DNA of 64,000 bases from Burkholderiales bacterium (GCA_024235755.1 JACKLV010000017.1:8660-72659), one strand, 5' to 3'; shown: positions 9,462 through 19,430, numbered from the stretch's first letter. Program-made: numbers and translations. Notes: generated by a model from the sequence alone, not told the origin.

Positions 9462-9663
9462 GCATAATTCCTTTGTTTTATTGAACATTGACTGAGATTG
9501 CTAACCGTACACCGGTTAGCCTGAAGACTGACTTCAAAGACCACCCTAACAGATAATCCGGCAGGACTCAAACAAACTTACCGGAAAATTTAATGCAGGC
9601 TAATAACGAGCTCCAAATAGTAAAACACTATAACTAATTGATATAATGGCGTATTAATCGCCG

Positions 9664-10776
9664 CTACACCTTTATCGGTGAGTTATACAGCGTTTTATTT
9701 AAAAAATCTGCCCACTGAATTTCACGGCGCTGTCTGTGCACTATCACAGCCAGCCCCATCACCAGGAGCGCAAACGGCGCAGGCTCGGGAACCGCGGGTA
9801 TTACATCCCACCCGATCACATCAAAAGCGATGACATCTTCCAGCGTTACCAGACCGAATTCACCCGTCGCCAGGGTAGGGTCCATGATGCCCAGACCCAG
9901 GTTATCCCGCCAATGACTTGCCTGATACCCATCGCCCGAATTCACGCCGGTGGTGAAAAAGGCCAGATTTGTTGAGCCGTTATCGATAGAAAAATATTTG
10001 TCCCGGTTGTCTGCTGACATGTCTGTCACGCCAGAAGCAGCGCTTAAATCAGAATAACGAAACAGATCCAGCGTACTGAACAGATAATCGTTGTCGGTAT
10101 CGCCATCGCCAAAAAAAATCGAAGCGCCGGCATCCAATTGTTCGACACCGCTGACAAAGCCGAGGGCATGGCCAATTTCGTGAATTGCTACCCCGATAAA
10201 ATCAAACGCGCTGCTACTTACACCGTCCCCGTCATCGAAATCCCACGCCTGATTGCTGTTGAAGTTAATCAAACCGTCGATATTTGCATTCTCTGCAAAA
10301 AAAACCCCTAACGCACGCGCGTTGGCCAACGTCATAAAAGTATTGGTATTATTTACGCCATTATCATTATCCAGATAAGGTGTCGTGCTGAAAGCGCCAT
10401 TGGGATTGTCTGATGTTTGATTGATAAAGGTATCGAAAGCCGGGCCTGCAGGCAGATTACTAACCGCAGTCAAATCGAAACTTGATGTCATATCAAGAGT
10501 CATTGCATTGCGAACGACGGTATAGCTGGTTCTCAGCAAGGCGGTGCTGGTTTGCCCGAGAATATTCGAGGCCAGTGGATTAAAACCCACATCAAGATTC
10601 ACAGTGACATTATCGGTCAATACGGACTCCCAGAATGTAACGGCTTTTTGAAACCCTGCATCAGCAGGAGAATTGGCTACGCCACCGATATCATTCAAAT
10701 TTATGGTCAACGCATACACCGGATTCAGACAGACAATTTGCAGCCATAACAGCGCTGGAATTATTTTCTTTCGCAT
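9664..10776 (-). CDS. PEP-CTERM secreted metalloprotease (NF038122-like)
   Basis: A 370-residue exported protein. The start at 10776 follows a GGTGGTGAG site and opens a signal peptide cut near VYA-L. A zinc-peptidase motif FDFIGVAIHEIGHALGF (His199, Glu200, His203) is followed by SADNRDKYFSIDNG and by HWRD..GLGIMDPTL, the usual layout of metzincin-like NF038122 proteases (the Met of GIMDP would be the Met-turn). The C-terminus has VPEPAPFALLVMGLAV and basic HRQRR, the PEP-CTERM sorting signal, but 17 further residues follow where the family usually ends. Sorting would need an exosortase, which is not in this window. A second PEP-CTERM gene is at 20811. Confidence 0.85.
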   Translation of the reverse strand: MRKKIIPALLWLQIVCLNPVYALTINLNDIGGVANSPADAGFQKAVTFWESVLTDNVTVNLDVGFNPLASNILGQTSTALLRTSYTVVRNAMTLDMTSSFDLTAVSNLPAGPAFDTFINQTSDNPNGAFSTTPYLDNDNGVNNTNTFMTLANARALGVFFAENANIDGLINFNSNQAWDFDDGDGVSSSAFDFIGVAIHEIGHALGFVSGVEQLDAGASIFFGDGDTDNDYLFSTLDLFRYSDLSAASGVTDMSADNRDKYFSIDNGSTNLAFFTTGVNSGDGYQASHWRDNLGLGIMDPTLATGEFGLVTLEDVIAFDVIGWDVIPAVPEPAPFALLVMGLAVIVHRQRREIQWADFLNKTLYNSPIKV

Positions 10777-11070
10777 AGACTCACCACCTTCTCCATTTCT
10801 AAACAGGCTAGTTTTGAAAAAGCCAACCAAACCACAGCCACCCCGTTTACAGACAAGCGGACGTGCCAGGTTGAATCAAGATCGATTGTTGCTATTACTG
10901 ACTATGAGATTTTCAATGATCGGCTAAAATTCTCCTACGAAAGACATAAAGAACCGACATAATAAAATAAAGAAATCAAAGACAAAGCTCTATCAAGCAA
11001 TAGAGCAGAACTTCGTATCCACGCATTGCAATCGTTGTGATACTCTGTGACAGGAATCTATGTGGTCAGA

Positions 11071-11757
11071 CTAAAGTATCAACTTCGCCATCAACGGCAA
11101 ATGATCAGAAGCCTTTCTTGTTACCCCGGTCTTGTAGCTTGTTACCGAATGCAGGCATGATTGCGGTTTTATCCATATTCTGTCAAGCGCCAATAGCGGG
11201 AACTGTGATGGAAAAGTTGCTAGCGCGACACCTTTATTAAAGTGCGCGTGCAGCCTGCGAAGCGAACGGCCCCACAAATACCACTCATTCAAGTCACCCA
11301 TTAAGATGGATACATCCGCAGATTTCCGCTCAAACATTTTCAACAGTTGCTTGACCTGTGTAAGACGTTCGCCAGGCAACAGGCCCAGATGGGTCGCTAC
11401 AACTTGAATACTGACTTTTCCGAGTCTTGTTTTGATGTAAATAGCGCCGCGCGGCTCCCTGCCTTTGACACTGATATCTTCCCGGCGCACCTGTTCAATT
11501 TCAAGCCGGGACAACAGAGCGTTACCATAGTGCGTATGCTCGCTGAACATAGTAATACCAGCGATGGCTTTCATTCCGGTATGCCGACTTAACTGCTCAA
11601 GCTGATCGATTCCTTCCCGCCGGGTTTCAAATTCCTGCAGAGCAATTATATCGGCATCAAGCTCTCTGATAACGCTTAGCACTCGTTCAAAACTGAATCT
11701 ACCGTCGGAGCCAATACAGCGATGAATGTTATAGGTTGCGAGGGTCAGTGAAGTAAT
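11071..11757 (-). CDS. Endonuclease/exonuclease/phosphatase-family protein (YbhP-like)
   Basis: A protein of about 228 residues of the EEP (DNase I-like) superfamily, with LTLATYNIHRC, ALQEFE (metal-binding Glu), ATHLGLLPGER, MGDLNEW (Asp and Asn) and C-terminal SDHLPL (Asp-His). The homologous N-terminus (LATYNIH) lies upstream of any ATG, GTG or TTG in frame. The only candidates after the TGA at about 11778 are ATT at 11757, seven bases past an AGG within AGGTGAT, and CTG at 11748. The internal GTG at 11682 would delete the first conserved motif. It lies 44 bases after the phospholipase D gene on the same strand, as ybhP follows clsB in E. coli, suggesting a shared envelope-lipid role. The start is uncertain. 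Confidence 0.75.
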   Translation of the reverse strand: MTSLTLATYNIHRCIGSDGRFSFERVLSVIRELDADIIALQEFETRREGIDQLEQLSRHTGMKAIAGITMFSEHTHYGNALLSRLEIEQVRREDISVKGREPRGAIYIKTRLGKVSIQVVATHLGLLPGERLTQVKQLLKMFERKSADVSILMGDLNEWYLWGRSLRRLHAHFNKGVALATFPSQFPLLALDRIWIKPQSCLHSVTSYKTGVTRKASDHLPLMAKLIL

Positions 11758-11801
11758 GTCATCACCTGTAATTCAATATTTCGCCATGCTTCCGGTGGTT
11801 T

Positions 11802-13934
11802 TTAATGATCCTGCGCTTTACGTTTGATCCAGTTCATCAGGAAGTACGCCACGATAAAGGCAATGGTGACAATCAGTATGAGTCCGGCCAGATTGCCTGA
11901 CGAAGGATATGCCATCGCGGCAAGTGCACGTTCAGTAATGAGCGAAAGAGCGATCAAGCCCGGCAACATGCCAACCGCCGTACCGGCTAGAAAGTCGCGC
12001 AGATTGTAACGCGTAGCTCCGGCGACCAGATTAATCAATGAAAACGGTGCTACGGGTATCACACGAATAGCCAGTATACTGATTACACCATGTTGTGCGA
12101 GTTTGTTGCTAATGCTGTTAAGTCTCGACCCTGCCAGATTGCGCACAGCATTCCGGCTCAATCTGGTACCAACATAATATACTAACCATGCACTGAGCAG
12201 TCCCCCAACCAATGAATAGGCAAACCCTTGCAGCAGTCCGGCAATTGAGACAGCAGCAATGACAAATAATGAAATTGGCAGCCGAGTAAATCCTATCAGT
12301 ACAAATCCGGCTACTATCCATAGCGGTAACGCAGGAACTCCCTGAATTGCCGCCAATGCATCCGATACCTGCTGCAAATCGACCAAATTACTCAATGGCG
12401 TCCAATGCCACATTGTAGACAATGCCGTTAACACACCGATCATCCATAACCAGTTGATGATTCTAGATTTTATTGATTTTTCGGATGTTTCTGGCAGAAT
12501 CCGTCTTATAAAAAGCTCTGGCTCCAGTGGCTCTTCTGGATCGGCTACATTTGTATCAGGAACAATCTGGTCAACATCCTCCGCCAGCTCCATCGGCAGT
12601 TTTCTTAAATACCTGCCATGGATGTCGCTCAGTTTTTCAATACCAGCTATCAACGATTTAGTCTGATTGAGCATATCTTGCACACGCTTAGGCGAGCTTG
12701 ACAGGTGTTCTGCAATCAAACGATTGCGAAAACCGGATAGGCTTAGCCGCATATCTTCATCGTATTGTGCGTCAATGATAATTATGCACTCATTGTCTAA
12801 ACTCATCGACCTGTTATTGAGGTTGGCCGAACCGACAGCGACCACTCTATCATCGACAACCATGACTTTGGCATGCACATTGATAGGAAAATCAGCCAGG
12901 TCGGGGCCGTCTGGATAATATACCCTCAGGCGGCCATGCTTGTCGTGCGCCTGCAATTGTTTTATCAGTCGGATTCGCAATACGTCCATCGTCATCTGCG
13001 CCAGCCAGCCGTCGGTCTCTCTCGGTTGCACAATCACAATCTCAGGCCCATGCGTTTTTTCCAAACTACGCTGCATTGCCTTGGCAATCGACGGCACAGT
13101 GAAATACTGGTTTTCGATATAAATAAAACGCTCTGCCGTCTCAATAGCATCCAGATAAAAATTGTGGATTTCGCATATTTTACTTTGCTGTCTATACGCG
13201 CAAGCGGTGCGCGCCAGGCCCACCGTAACATTTGACATGTCGGCAGATACGTTTTCGGGCCACAATTCAGATGGCTTTGTGCGAACCTTACCGTTATCGA
13301 CAGATTGCAGGTCTTCGCCTGCCGTCCATTTCCAGCGTCCACGAAACAATTCCGCAAAAGCTGTTGCCGCGTTACCTTCCAACATAACCTGGACATCGTG
13401 AAATGGCCTAAAGACTGTGTTACCGGTTCCGTCTCTTTTCGGATTATGAGGGTTATGCGCTGACGTATCCCACCTGCCTAACGTAAGATCCAATCCACCG
13501 ACAAACGCAAGCATATCGTCGATAACAACCAGCTTTTGATGTTGTGACGCACCTACAGGCTGGTAATTATCGAGACAGAAATGAACCCGTGGATTTGTTT
13601 TCCAATCCAGTTGATAGATGGGAAACCATTCGCGGCCTACGCTGTATATCATCGCGAAATCCCAGTTCAATATATAAATGTTAAGATTCCGTTTTTTTTT
13701 CGTAAGCGCATCGAGAAACTCGCCCAACTTTTCCGGATAGCCGTCGTCGCCAGTATCACGTACCAATTTCAACTGGCTATTGATGTCCCAGCTTAAGATA
13801 TAAATCGTGTGCCGCGCTTTTTTCATGGCCGCGCGTAAGGCGGCAAAATAAGCGGCACCGTCAATGAGAAAGCTCAACCGGTCAACTTGCTCAATGCGCC
13901 AGCAATTCCGGCCGGTCTTTAAAAGAGACGTCAT
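11802..13934 (-). CDS. Phospholipase D/cardiolipin synthase-like protein fused to a VTT (DedA-type) membrane domain
   Basis: A 710-residue two-part protein. The N-terminal half has two HKD catalytic motifs, HQKLVVID near residue 132 and HAKVMVVDD near 353, the second followed by GSANLNNRSM; such pairs catalyse phosphatidyl transfer or phospholipid hydrolysis. After a linker with acidic stretches, about residues 480-705 hold a series of membrane helices with the SNARE-associated/VTT pattern (FTRLPISLFVIAAVSIAG, then AIRVIPVAPFSLINLVAGATR), a domain of DedA-like lipid scramblases. This fusion is a recognised architecture. It would act at the inner membrane in phospholipid remodelling. The EEP gene follows 44 bases downstream. 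Confidence 0.9.
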   Translation of the reverse strand: MTSLLKTGRNCWRIEQVDRLSFLIDGAAYFAALRAAMKKARHTIYILSWDINSQLKLVRDTGDDGYPEKLGEFLDALTKKKRNLNIYILNWDFAMIYSVGREWFPIYQLDWKTNPRVHFCLDNYQPVGASQHQKLVVIDDMLAFVGGLDLTLGRWDTSAHNPHNPKRDGTGNTVFRPFHDVQVMLEGNAATAFAELFRGRWKWTAGEDLQSVDNGKVRTKPSELWPENVSADMSNVTVGLARTACAYRQQSKICEIHNFYLDAIETAERFIYIENQYFTVPSIAKAMQRSLEKTHGPEIVIVQPRETDGWLAQMTMDVLRIRLIKQLQAHDKHGRLRVYYPDGPDLADFPINVHAKVMVVDDRVVAVGSANLNNRSMSLDNECIIIIDAQYDEDMRLSLSGFRNRLIAEHLSSSPKRVQDMLNQTKSLIAGIEKLSDIHGRYLRKLPMELAEDVDQIVPDTNVADPEEPLEPELFIRRILPETSEKSIKSRIINWLWMIGVLTALSTMWHWTPLSNLVDLQQVSDALAAIQGVPALPLWIVAGFVLIGFTRLPISLFVIAAVSIAGLLQGFAYSLVGGLLSAWLVYYVGTRLSRNAVRNLAGSRLNSISNKLAQHGVISILAIRVIPVAPFSLINLVAGATRYNLRDFLAGTAVGMLPGLIALSLITERALAAMAYPSSGNLAGLILIVTIAFIVAYFLMNWIKRKAQDH

Positions 13935-14414
13935 ATTGATAGACTCTGCAATCCTAAAGGATGTTAAAAATACAGTTAATAAATATTTCTGCTATCCTCA
14001 AAATGCCCCCAGGCAAAACATGAAAAGTGTAATTTGATTTATTCTAAAAAAAACGACGTATAACGCGGCATGACATTATCTCAGAAGCAACCCGTAGGAT
14101 AGAGCCCTTGAACCGCCGCAGCGTTATCATTCATTGAAGCAATACACTGTGATTTATAGTTTAACTCAAACCGAAGCAGTTCAATCAAATCACTCGCGCA
14201 AAAATATGAGCGTCAATACGAAAAACGATAATTCCTGTTATTTTTTAGGATAGGTTTTTCAGAGGACAGTATGGACGCTTGTGCCGGATATAGGAAAATT
14301 ATTCAATTAACGTAATTAACGTGTACCTGACCTGATACATTTCGCTATCGAGATTTAAAAGGTCGGCACTTTTACTTCGATTACATGTCGGAATAATAAA
14401 CAGAGGAGGACATT
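13935..14414. other. Intergenic region between divergent genes
   Basis: About 480 AT-rich bases between the phospholipase D and peroxiredoxin starts. It should contain promoters for both. I saw no gene, RNA signature or clear operator. Confidence 0.5.
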
Positions 14415-14948
14415 ATGACTGAGATAACACGTCTAGTACCTGATACGATCTTTAAAACACGTGTACGCGATGAATCCATAGGAGGCGATAATCCTTTCCG
14501 CTGGCAAGATGTTTCGACCGAAGATATTTTTGCCGGCAAACGGATAGTATTATTCGCATTGCCTGGTGCATTTACACCCACTTGTACAACAGCTCATTTG
14601 CCGGAGTATGAGCAACATTATGATGACTTCAAAACGTTAGGCGTCGACGAAGTGATTTGTCTGTCAGTAAACGACGCATTTGTAATGTATCAATGGCGTC
14701 GGTACTTGAATATTGAGAAAGTATTCGTTTTACCCGATGGTAATGCAGAATTTACCCGAAAAATGGGTATGCTTGTCGACAAATCGAACCTGGGCTTCGG
14801 CATGCGCTCCTGGCGATATTCAATGGTCGTACAGGATAAGATAATCGAGAAAATGTTCATTGAACCGGGATTTGAGGATAACTGTCCTGATGATCCTTAC
14901 GAAGTTTCAGACGCTGAAACCATGCTGAAATACCTGAAATCTAAGTAG
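14415..14948 (+). CDS. Peroxiredoxin of the Prx5/AhpC-TSA type
   Basis: A 177-residue thiol peroxidase that would reduce hydrogen peroxide or organic hydroperoxides in the cytoplasm. The peroxidatic site is GAFTPTCTTAHLPEYE, with the catalytic Cys in PTC at about residue 57 and conserved Pro and Thr. No C-terminal glutaredoxin domain is present, unlike the longer hybrid Prx5 proteins, so reduction depends on a separate glutaredoxin or thioredoxin. A strong GAGGAGG stands before the ATG. It is a single gene with a pseudogene downstream. Confidence 0.92.
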   Translation: MTEITRLVPDTIFKTRVRDESIGGDNPFRWQDVSTEDIFAGKRIVLFALPGAFTPTCTTAHLPEYEQHYDDFKTLGVDEVICLSVNDAFVMYQWRRYLNIEKVFVLPDGNAEFTRKMGMLVDKSNLGFGMRSWRYSMVVQDKIIEKMFIEPGFEDNCPDDPYEVSDAETMLKYLKSK

Positions 14949-15261
14949 CGCTATTCGGTACATAAAAATGCCGGTCAATTTATTTTGTTAAAAATATGTC
15001 GTGTAGATATCTGGAAAAATTTCTGGAGTGTGTTGTTGCTGTCCCGCTAAAAACATCGACTAATCGCAAAAGAGTAGAAATAATTTTCCTTCATGCAATT
15101 TTTTCAAAAACCAATATTTTGCACTGTATCTCAGAAAAATTTCTGACTTGAATAAATTATCAGGACGCAAGCGCTCTATTCAAATGATTTTGTCAGGAAC
15201 GATGTTGACGTAATGACATGTATTAAAATGAAAAATTACCGGCAATGCAGTACCGCCCATT
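14949..15261. other. Intergenic region, no gene seen
   Basis: About 310 AT-rich bases between the peroxiredoxin gene and the recognisable start of the FadL remnant. The missing front of the FadL gene might once have occupied it, but no homologous reading is left that I can see. Confidence 0.45.
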
Positions 15262-15905
15262 GCACTGAAGCACTGAATTATTTTTCAATCAAAGGAGATG
15301 ATCGCGGCTTCGGCTACAACCTTGGCGTTCGTCTATGCATTCAATGACACCCGTCTTGGACTGCATTATCGCTCTAAGGTAGGTAGATACATAGATACAG
15401 CACTTTTCGGAAATTATCAGCTGCGCTTTTTCCAACAGTGCTGCAAGCCCGGACAAAGTCCAACTCGAATTTCCCGCCACGCTGGAATTCAGTGCACAAT
15501 GGTAATTCACGGCGATATTACCTGGACTAACTGGAGCGTGTTTAGCACACTGAGCACAGCGTGACAGCAACAAAAATTAATACCGAAAACTGGAAAAATG
15601 TCATCCGTCCGAGTATCGGTACCTCCTACAAATATGACGACAGCTCGGCGTGGTGTACCAGATTCCGGACACACTGGATTCCGAGTGGTGACCGTTACTG
15701 GCTATCGTTCGGCGCAAGCTTGCAATTTTATAAAACACATCATCTCGATCTGGCTTACACATATATTTTCTTCAACAAAACCCGCATTAACGAACCGACT
15801 ATTGAAAACGGCATATTTACAGGAATAACTGATCAATTTAGATGAAAAATTTATCGGAAATATTGCACAGCTATACCGACAACTTAATCCGGATAACGAC
15901 AATTA
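15262..15905 (+). pseudogene. FadL/OmpP1-type outer-membrane transporter remnant
   Basis: Pieces of the C-terminal half of a FadL-family barrel (long-chain fatty acid or hydrophobic compound uptake) can be read in different frames. They are FSIKGDDRGFGYNLGV near 15277, FNDTRLGLHYRSKV near 15339 and HGDITWTNWSVF near 15510, then NWKNVIRPSIGTSYKYDD and GDRYWLSFGASLQF in the frame of 15561. The order matches the family (GDDWGFGYNLG, LHYRS, MGDITWTNWS, NWKDT, RYWLSLGA), with at least two frame changes, and the first half of the gene is missing. It cannot make a functional barrel. Confidence 0.8.
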
Positions 15906-16016
15906 AAACCGAGACTCGATTGCTGCCGCATCTTACACAATAACTGTAACATATCAACCTTACCGAACGAATGTTATATCGGTGGAAACCACAGACAACG
16001 ATTAGAGAGGCAGGTC

Positions 16017-17951
16017 ATGATTCAGAATGTCACACAAAAATTAATTGAAGCGCATCTGTGCAGCGGAAAAATGACACCTGGCACAGAAATCGGTCTAAAA
16101 ATTGATCAGACTTTGACTCAGGATGCCACCGGCACCATGGTCATGTTGGAGTTCGAAGCAATGCAGATTCCTCGTGTTAAAACAGAGCTTTCCGCACAAT
16201 ATATCGATCACAATCTTATTCAGGAAGATTTCAAGAATCCTGACGATCATCTGTTCCTGCGCAGTGCATGTAAAAAATACGGCCTGTGGTACAGCCGGCC
16301 GGGAAATGGAGTCAGTCATCCAACGCATATGGAGCGTTTCGGCATTCCCGGAAAAACGCTGTTAGGTTCTGACAGCCACACCTGTGCGGCTGGTTCATTG
16401 GGAATGCTTGCTATCGGTGCCGGCGGCCTGGAAGTCGCAATGGCATTGGCAGGTAAACCCTTTTACCTAAGAATGCCTGAAATATGGGGTGTCAGATTAT
16501 CAGGAAAACCTTCCGAATGGGTCAGCGCCAAAGATATTATCTTGGAAATGCTGCGACGACACGGTGTAGACGGTGGGCTTAACCGGATTATTGAATATTA
16601 CGGTCCGGGGTTATCGAACCTGTCCGCTATGGACCGGCATGTTATCGCCAATATGGGGGCAGAGCTTGGCGCGACCACAACTGTTTTCCCGTCAGACCAG
16701 ACTGTCAGACAGTTTCTCAAGACCCAGGGAAGAGAAGAGGTATGGCAGGAAATTGTTGCCGATAATGATGCCGTTTACGACCAGCATGATGAGATCGACA
16801 TTTCAACATTGGAACCGTTGATCGCCTGTCCTACCAGTCCGGGCAATGTAGTTCCGGTACGCGAAGTGGCTGGAAAAGAAATTTATCAGGCTTATATCGG
16901 TTCATCGGCCAATCCTGGACTGCGGGATTTTGCCATTGCAGCGTTAATTGTTGACGGCAAACGTGTCCATGATCGCGTGTCGCTGGATATCAATCCAACC
17001 TCACGGCAAATCCTGGAAAATCTCATTTCACTGGGATTGCTTGAAAAACTTATTCACGCAGGCGCCCGTCTGCATCAGGCAGGCTGCAACGGTTGTATCG
17101 GCATGGGACAGGCTCCGGCCACCGGCCGCATCAGCTTACGCACAGTTCCACGGAATTTTCCGGGACGGTCGGGCACCCGGGAAGATCAGGTTTATCTATG
17201 CAGTCCGGAAACTGCCGCTGCCTCAGCACTCACGGGCGTCATCACCGATCCCCGGACGATCGATATGGATTATCCGCAGTTTTCCGATCCTGATGAAATT
17301 CGCCTCAACACTGAAATGCTGGTCCCACCGGCATCTAGTGAAGCAAATATTGAACTAGAAAAAGGCCCGAATATTAAACCGCTGCCACCCTTCGACCCGC
17401 TGCCTGAGACGCTAGAAGGCCTTGTTTTGTTAAAAGTGGGTAATGATATATCGACCGATGAAATCATGCCCGCTGGCGCTCAGGTTCTTCCGCTACGCAG
17501 CAATATCCCAGAGATCAGCAAATATTGTTTTCGACAGATCGACGAGAACTACCATGAGCGTGCTATGAATTGCCGTGATCAGGGATCTTTTATTGTGGCG
17601 GGCGATAATTATGGTCAAGGATCCAGCCGTGAACACGCAGCACTGGCACCGCGACACCTTGGCCTGAAAGCCGTTATCGCCAAAGGCTTTGCGCGGATTC
17701 ACTGGCAAAACCTGGTAAATTTTGGAATATTACCTCTGACATTTGCAGATAATGCAGACTTTGAAAAAATCGATCAAAACGATACGCTGTGCATTTCCCG
17801 AATCCGTGAAATGCTTCAGCAGGATAGTGTAGTAACTGTCTTCAACAAAACCAAAGACATTACTTTTCAGGCCAGACATTCGCTAAGCAACCGTCAGATC
17901 GAAATGATTCTGGCAGGCAGTCTGATCAATCTCGTCAGCACAACTGCGTAA
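16017..17951 (+). CDS. Aconitate hydratase (short bacterial type)
   Basis: A 644-residue 4Fe-4S aconitase converting citrate to isocitrate. The three cluster cysteines are in SDSHTCAAG (about residue 123) and in GCNGCIGMG (about 356-361). The C-terminal swivel domain has NYGQGSSREHAAL with the catalytic Ser and Arg. The length of about 645 residues fits the compact 'Aquifex type' aconitase rather than AcnA (about 890) or AcnB (about 860). The ATG follows GAGAGGCAGG. It may be an accessory aconitase, since it sits in a decayed region rather than with TCA genes. Confidence 0.9.
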   Translation: MIQNVTQKLIEAHLCSGKMTPGTEIGLKIDQTLTQDATGTMVMLEFEAMQIPRVKTELSAQYIDHNLIQEDFKNPDDHLFLRSACKKYGLWYSRPGNGVSHPTHMERFGIPGKTLLGSDSHTCAAGSLGMLAIGAGGLEVAMALAGKPFYLRMPEIWGVRLSGKPSEWVSAKDIILEMLRRHGVDGGLNRIIEYYGPGLSNLSAMDRHVIANMGAELGATTTVFPSDQTVRQFLKTQGREEVWQEIVADNDAVYDQHDEIDISTLEPLIACPTSPGNVVPVREVAGKEIYQAYIGSSANPGLRDFAIAALIVDGKRVHDRVSLDINPTSRQILENLISLGLLEKLIHAGARLHQAGCNGCIGMGQAPATGRISLRTVPRNFPGRSGTREDQVYLCSPETAAASALTGVITDPRTIDMDYPQFSDPDEIRLNTEMLVPPASSEANIELEKGPNIKPLPPFDPLPETLEGLVLLKVGNDISTDEIMPAGAQVLPLRSNIPEISKYCFRQIDENYHERAMNCRDQGSFIVAGDNYGQGSSREHAALAPRHLGLKAVIAKGFARIHWQNLVNFGILPLTFADNADFEKIDQNDTLCISRIREMLQQDSVVTVFNKTKDITFQARHSLSNRQIEMILAGSLINLVSTTA

Positions 17952-18019
17952 TCTGCCTCAAAAAAAATTAAGATACTGAACAACTTCCGGGACAAGACAC
18001 GCAATCAACAGCTTGTCTA

Positions 18020-18172
18020 TGCATCGAAATTAACGGCCGACAGAAATCGAATGTTGTTGGTCATTTTAAATATGGCGCATCGGAACCTGTTCTACCGCAC
18101 GCATTCGAATACTGGTGGAATATCAATAAGGAAATTAGCGACCGCATCGCCAAACATTTTAACGGCAGTTGA
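18020..18172 (+). pseudogene. Possible catalase C-terminal remnant
   Basis: The open frame ends with VVGHFKYGASEPVLPHAFEYWWNINKEISDRIAKHFNG before a TGA at 18170-18172. From memory this resembles the last helices of monofunctional heme catalases (pattern VGHL..GVSEPVL.RAFEYWRNVDKDLGDRI). No start codon with a ribosome-binding site and no heme domain is nearby, so this would be only the tail of a lost gene. The identification is from memory and modest. Confidence 0.4.
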
Positions 18173-18285
18173 TTGATACAGTCCGCAACTAAAATGAGTG
18201 ATTACTGTTTTGCTTGGGCAATATCCAGAAGAACACAACTACGCTCTGTAAACACATTCAGCCGAGATTTCTTGATTAGACTGAT

Positions 18286-19227
18286 ATGAAACATGACCAT
18301 GGAACAAAAGATTTGGGTGACAGCCGACTGATTATTGCTGTTGCGGTCAATGCTGTACTGACAGTAGCACAATTTATTGGCGGCATTATTTCCGGCAGCT
18401 TATCGCTGATTGCCGACGCGCTTCACAATCTGAGCGATGCCGCATCTCTCGGCATTGCACTTTTTGCACGTAAAATCGGCCGCAAACCGGCAGATCCATT
18501 TAAAACCTTTGGTTATAAACGTGCCGAAATAATCGCCGCGCTTATCAATCTGGTCATATTGATTATTGTCGGACTTTATCTGATTTATGAAGCAATCTGG
18601 CGTTTTATACGCCCGGAAGCAATCGAAGGCTGGACGGTAGTCATTGTGGCTGGCATAGCTCTTTTAGTAGATATAATCACTGCCACGCTGACTTATTCCA
18701 TGTCAAAAAAGAGCATGAATATTAGAGCGGCTTTTCTGCATAATGTCGCAGATGCACTGGCCTCAATCGGCGTTATCGTTGCCGGCACACTGATACTGCT
18801 TTATGGTTGGTACTGGGTAGATACAGTAATGACGTTGGTTATTGCAGGCTACGTTTTATGGCAGAGTTTTGCAATGCTGCCTAACACCATCCATTTGTTG
18901 ATGGAAGGGACACCGGAACAGCTTTCCATTTCGGATGTCATTACCGAAATGGAAAACGTCGAGGGCGTGGAAAACGTTCACCATATACATATCTGGCAAC
19001 TTGACGAGCACCACAATGCTCTGGAAGCGCACGTCGTTATCAAACAACATACCCTATCGGATATTGAACATATCAAAACCATACTTAAACAACGCTTGCA
19101 CAGTCAATTTGAAATAGATCATTCTACGCTGGAGATAGAGCTTAAAGGAAACGATTGTTATACCACTTATGATAAATGCGTCCAAAATATTCCCAACTCT
19201 CCAGCTACTCATTCTGAGCATGATTGA
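18286..19227 (+). CDS. Cation diffusion facilitator (CzcD/ZitB-like)
   Basis: A 313-residue inner-membrane exporter of divalent metals, probably zinc, by proton antiport. Six helices are visible. The intramembrane metal site is formed by DALHNLSDAASL in helix 2 and HNVADALASIG in helix 5 (the HxxxD pairs). A cytoplasmic ferredoxin-like domain follows, with VHHIHIWQLDEHHNALEAHVV. The N-terminus (MKHDHG) and the end (THSEHD) are His-containing, as in ZitB-type pumps. It is a single gene between remnants. Confidence 0.93.
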   Translation: MKHDHGTKDLGDSRLIIAVAVNAVLTVAQFIGGIISGSLSLIADALHNLSDAASLGIALFARKIGRKPADPFKTFGYKRAEIIAALINLVILIIVGLYLIYEAIWRFIRPEAIEGWTVVIVAGIALLVDIITATLTYSMSKKSMNIRAAFLHNVADALASIGVIVAGTLILLYGWYWVDTVMTLVIAGYVLWQSFAMLPNTIHLLMEGTPEQLSISDVITEMENVEGVENVHHIHIWQLDEHHNALEAHVVIKQHTLSDIEHIKTILKQRLHSQFEIDHSTLEIELKGNDCYTTYDKCVQNIPNSPATHSEHD

Positions 19228-19286
19228 TATGTATATATAATAGGCTGTAAGGTAGTAAAAAACGCTTTCTATCTAAAGACCTAGAC

Positions 19287-19430
19287 TCATAGTCCTACTC
19301 GTTGAAGTATTTGCAACATCTGCTGATTGACCGTCTGCATAATTGTCTGCTTTTGTTGATCTGTTTCCATATTTTGCATTTGCGCAAAAGCCTGCTGTTG
19401 AAGTTGATAAAGACTAGCATTTGCGATTAT
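19287..19430 (-). pseudogene. DUF4168 protein fragment, paralogue of the gene at 9069-9461
   Basis: Read on the minus strand, IANASLYQLQQQAFAQMQ and then NMETDQQKQTIMQTVNQQML, ILQRVGL and a stop align almost residue for residue with the middle of the intact DUF4168 protein (ANAGLYQVQQQAMAHMK, TESDQQKQEIMDAANQQML, VLQQVGL). The signal peptide, the first third and the last 30 residues are gone. A stop codon lies in frame just upstream of the fragment. It is a dead duplicate. Confidence 0.85.
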
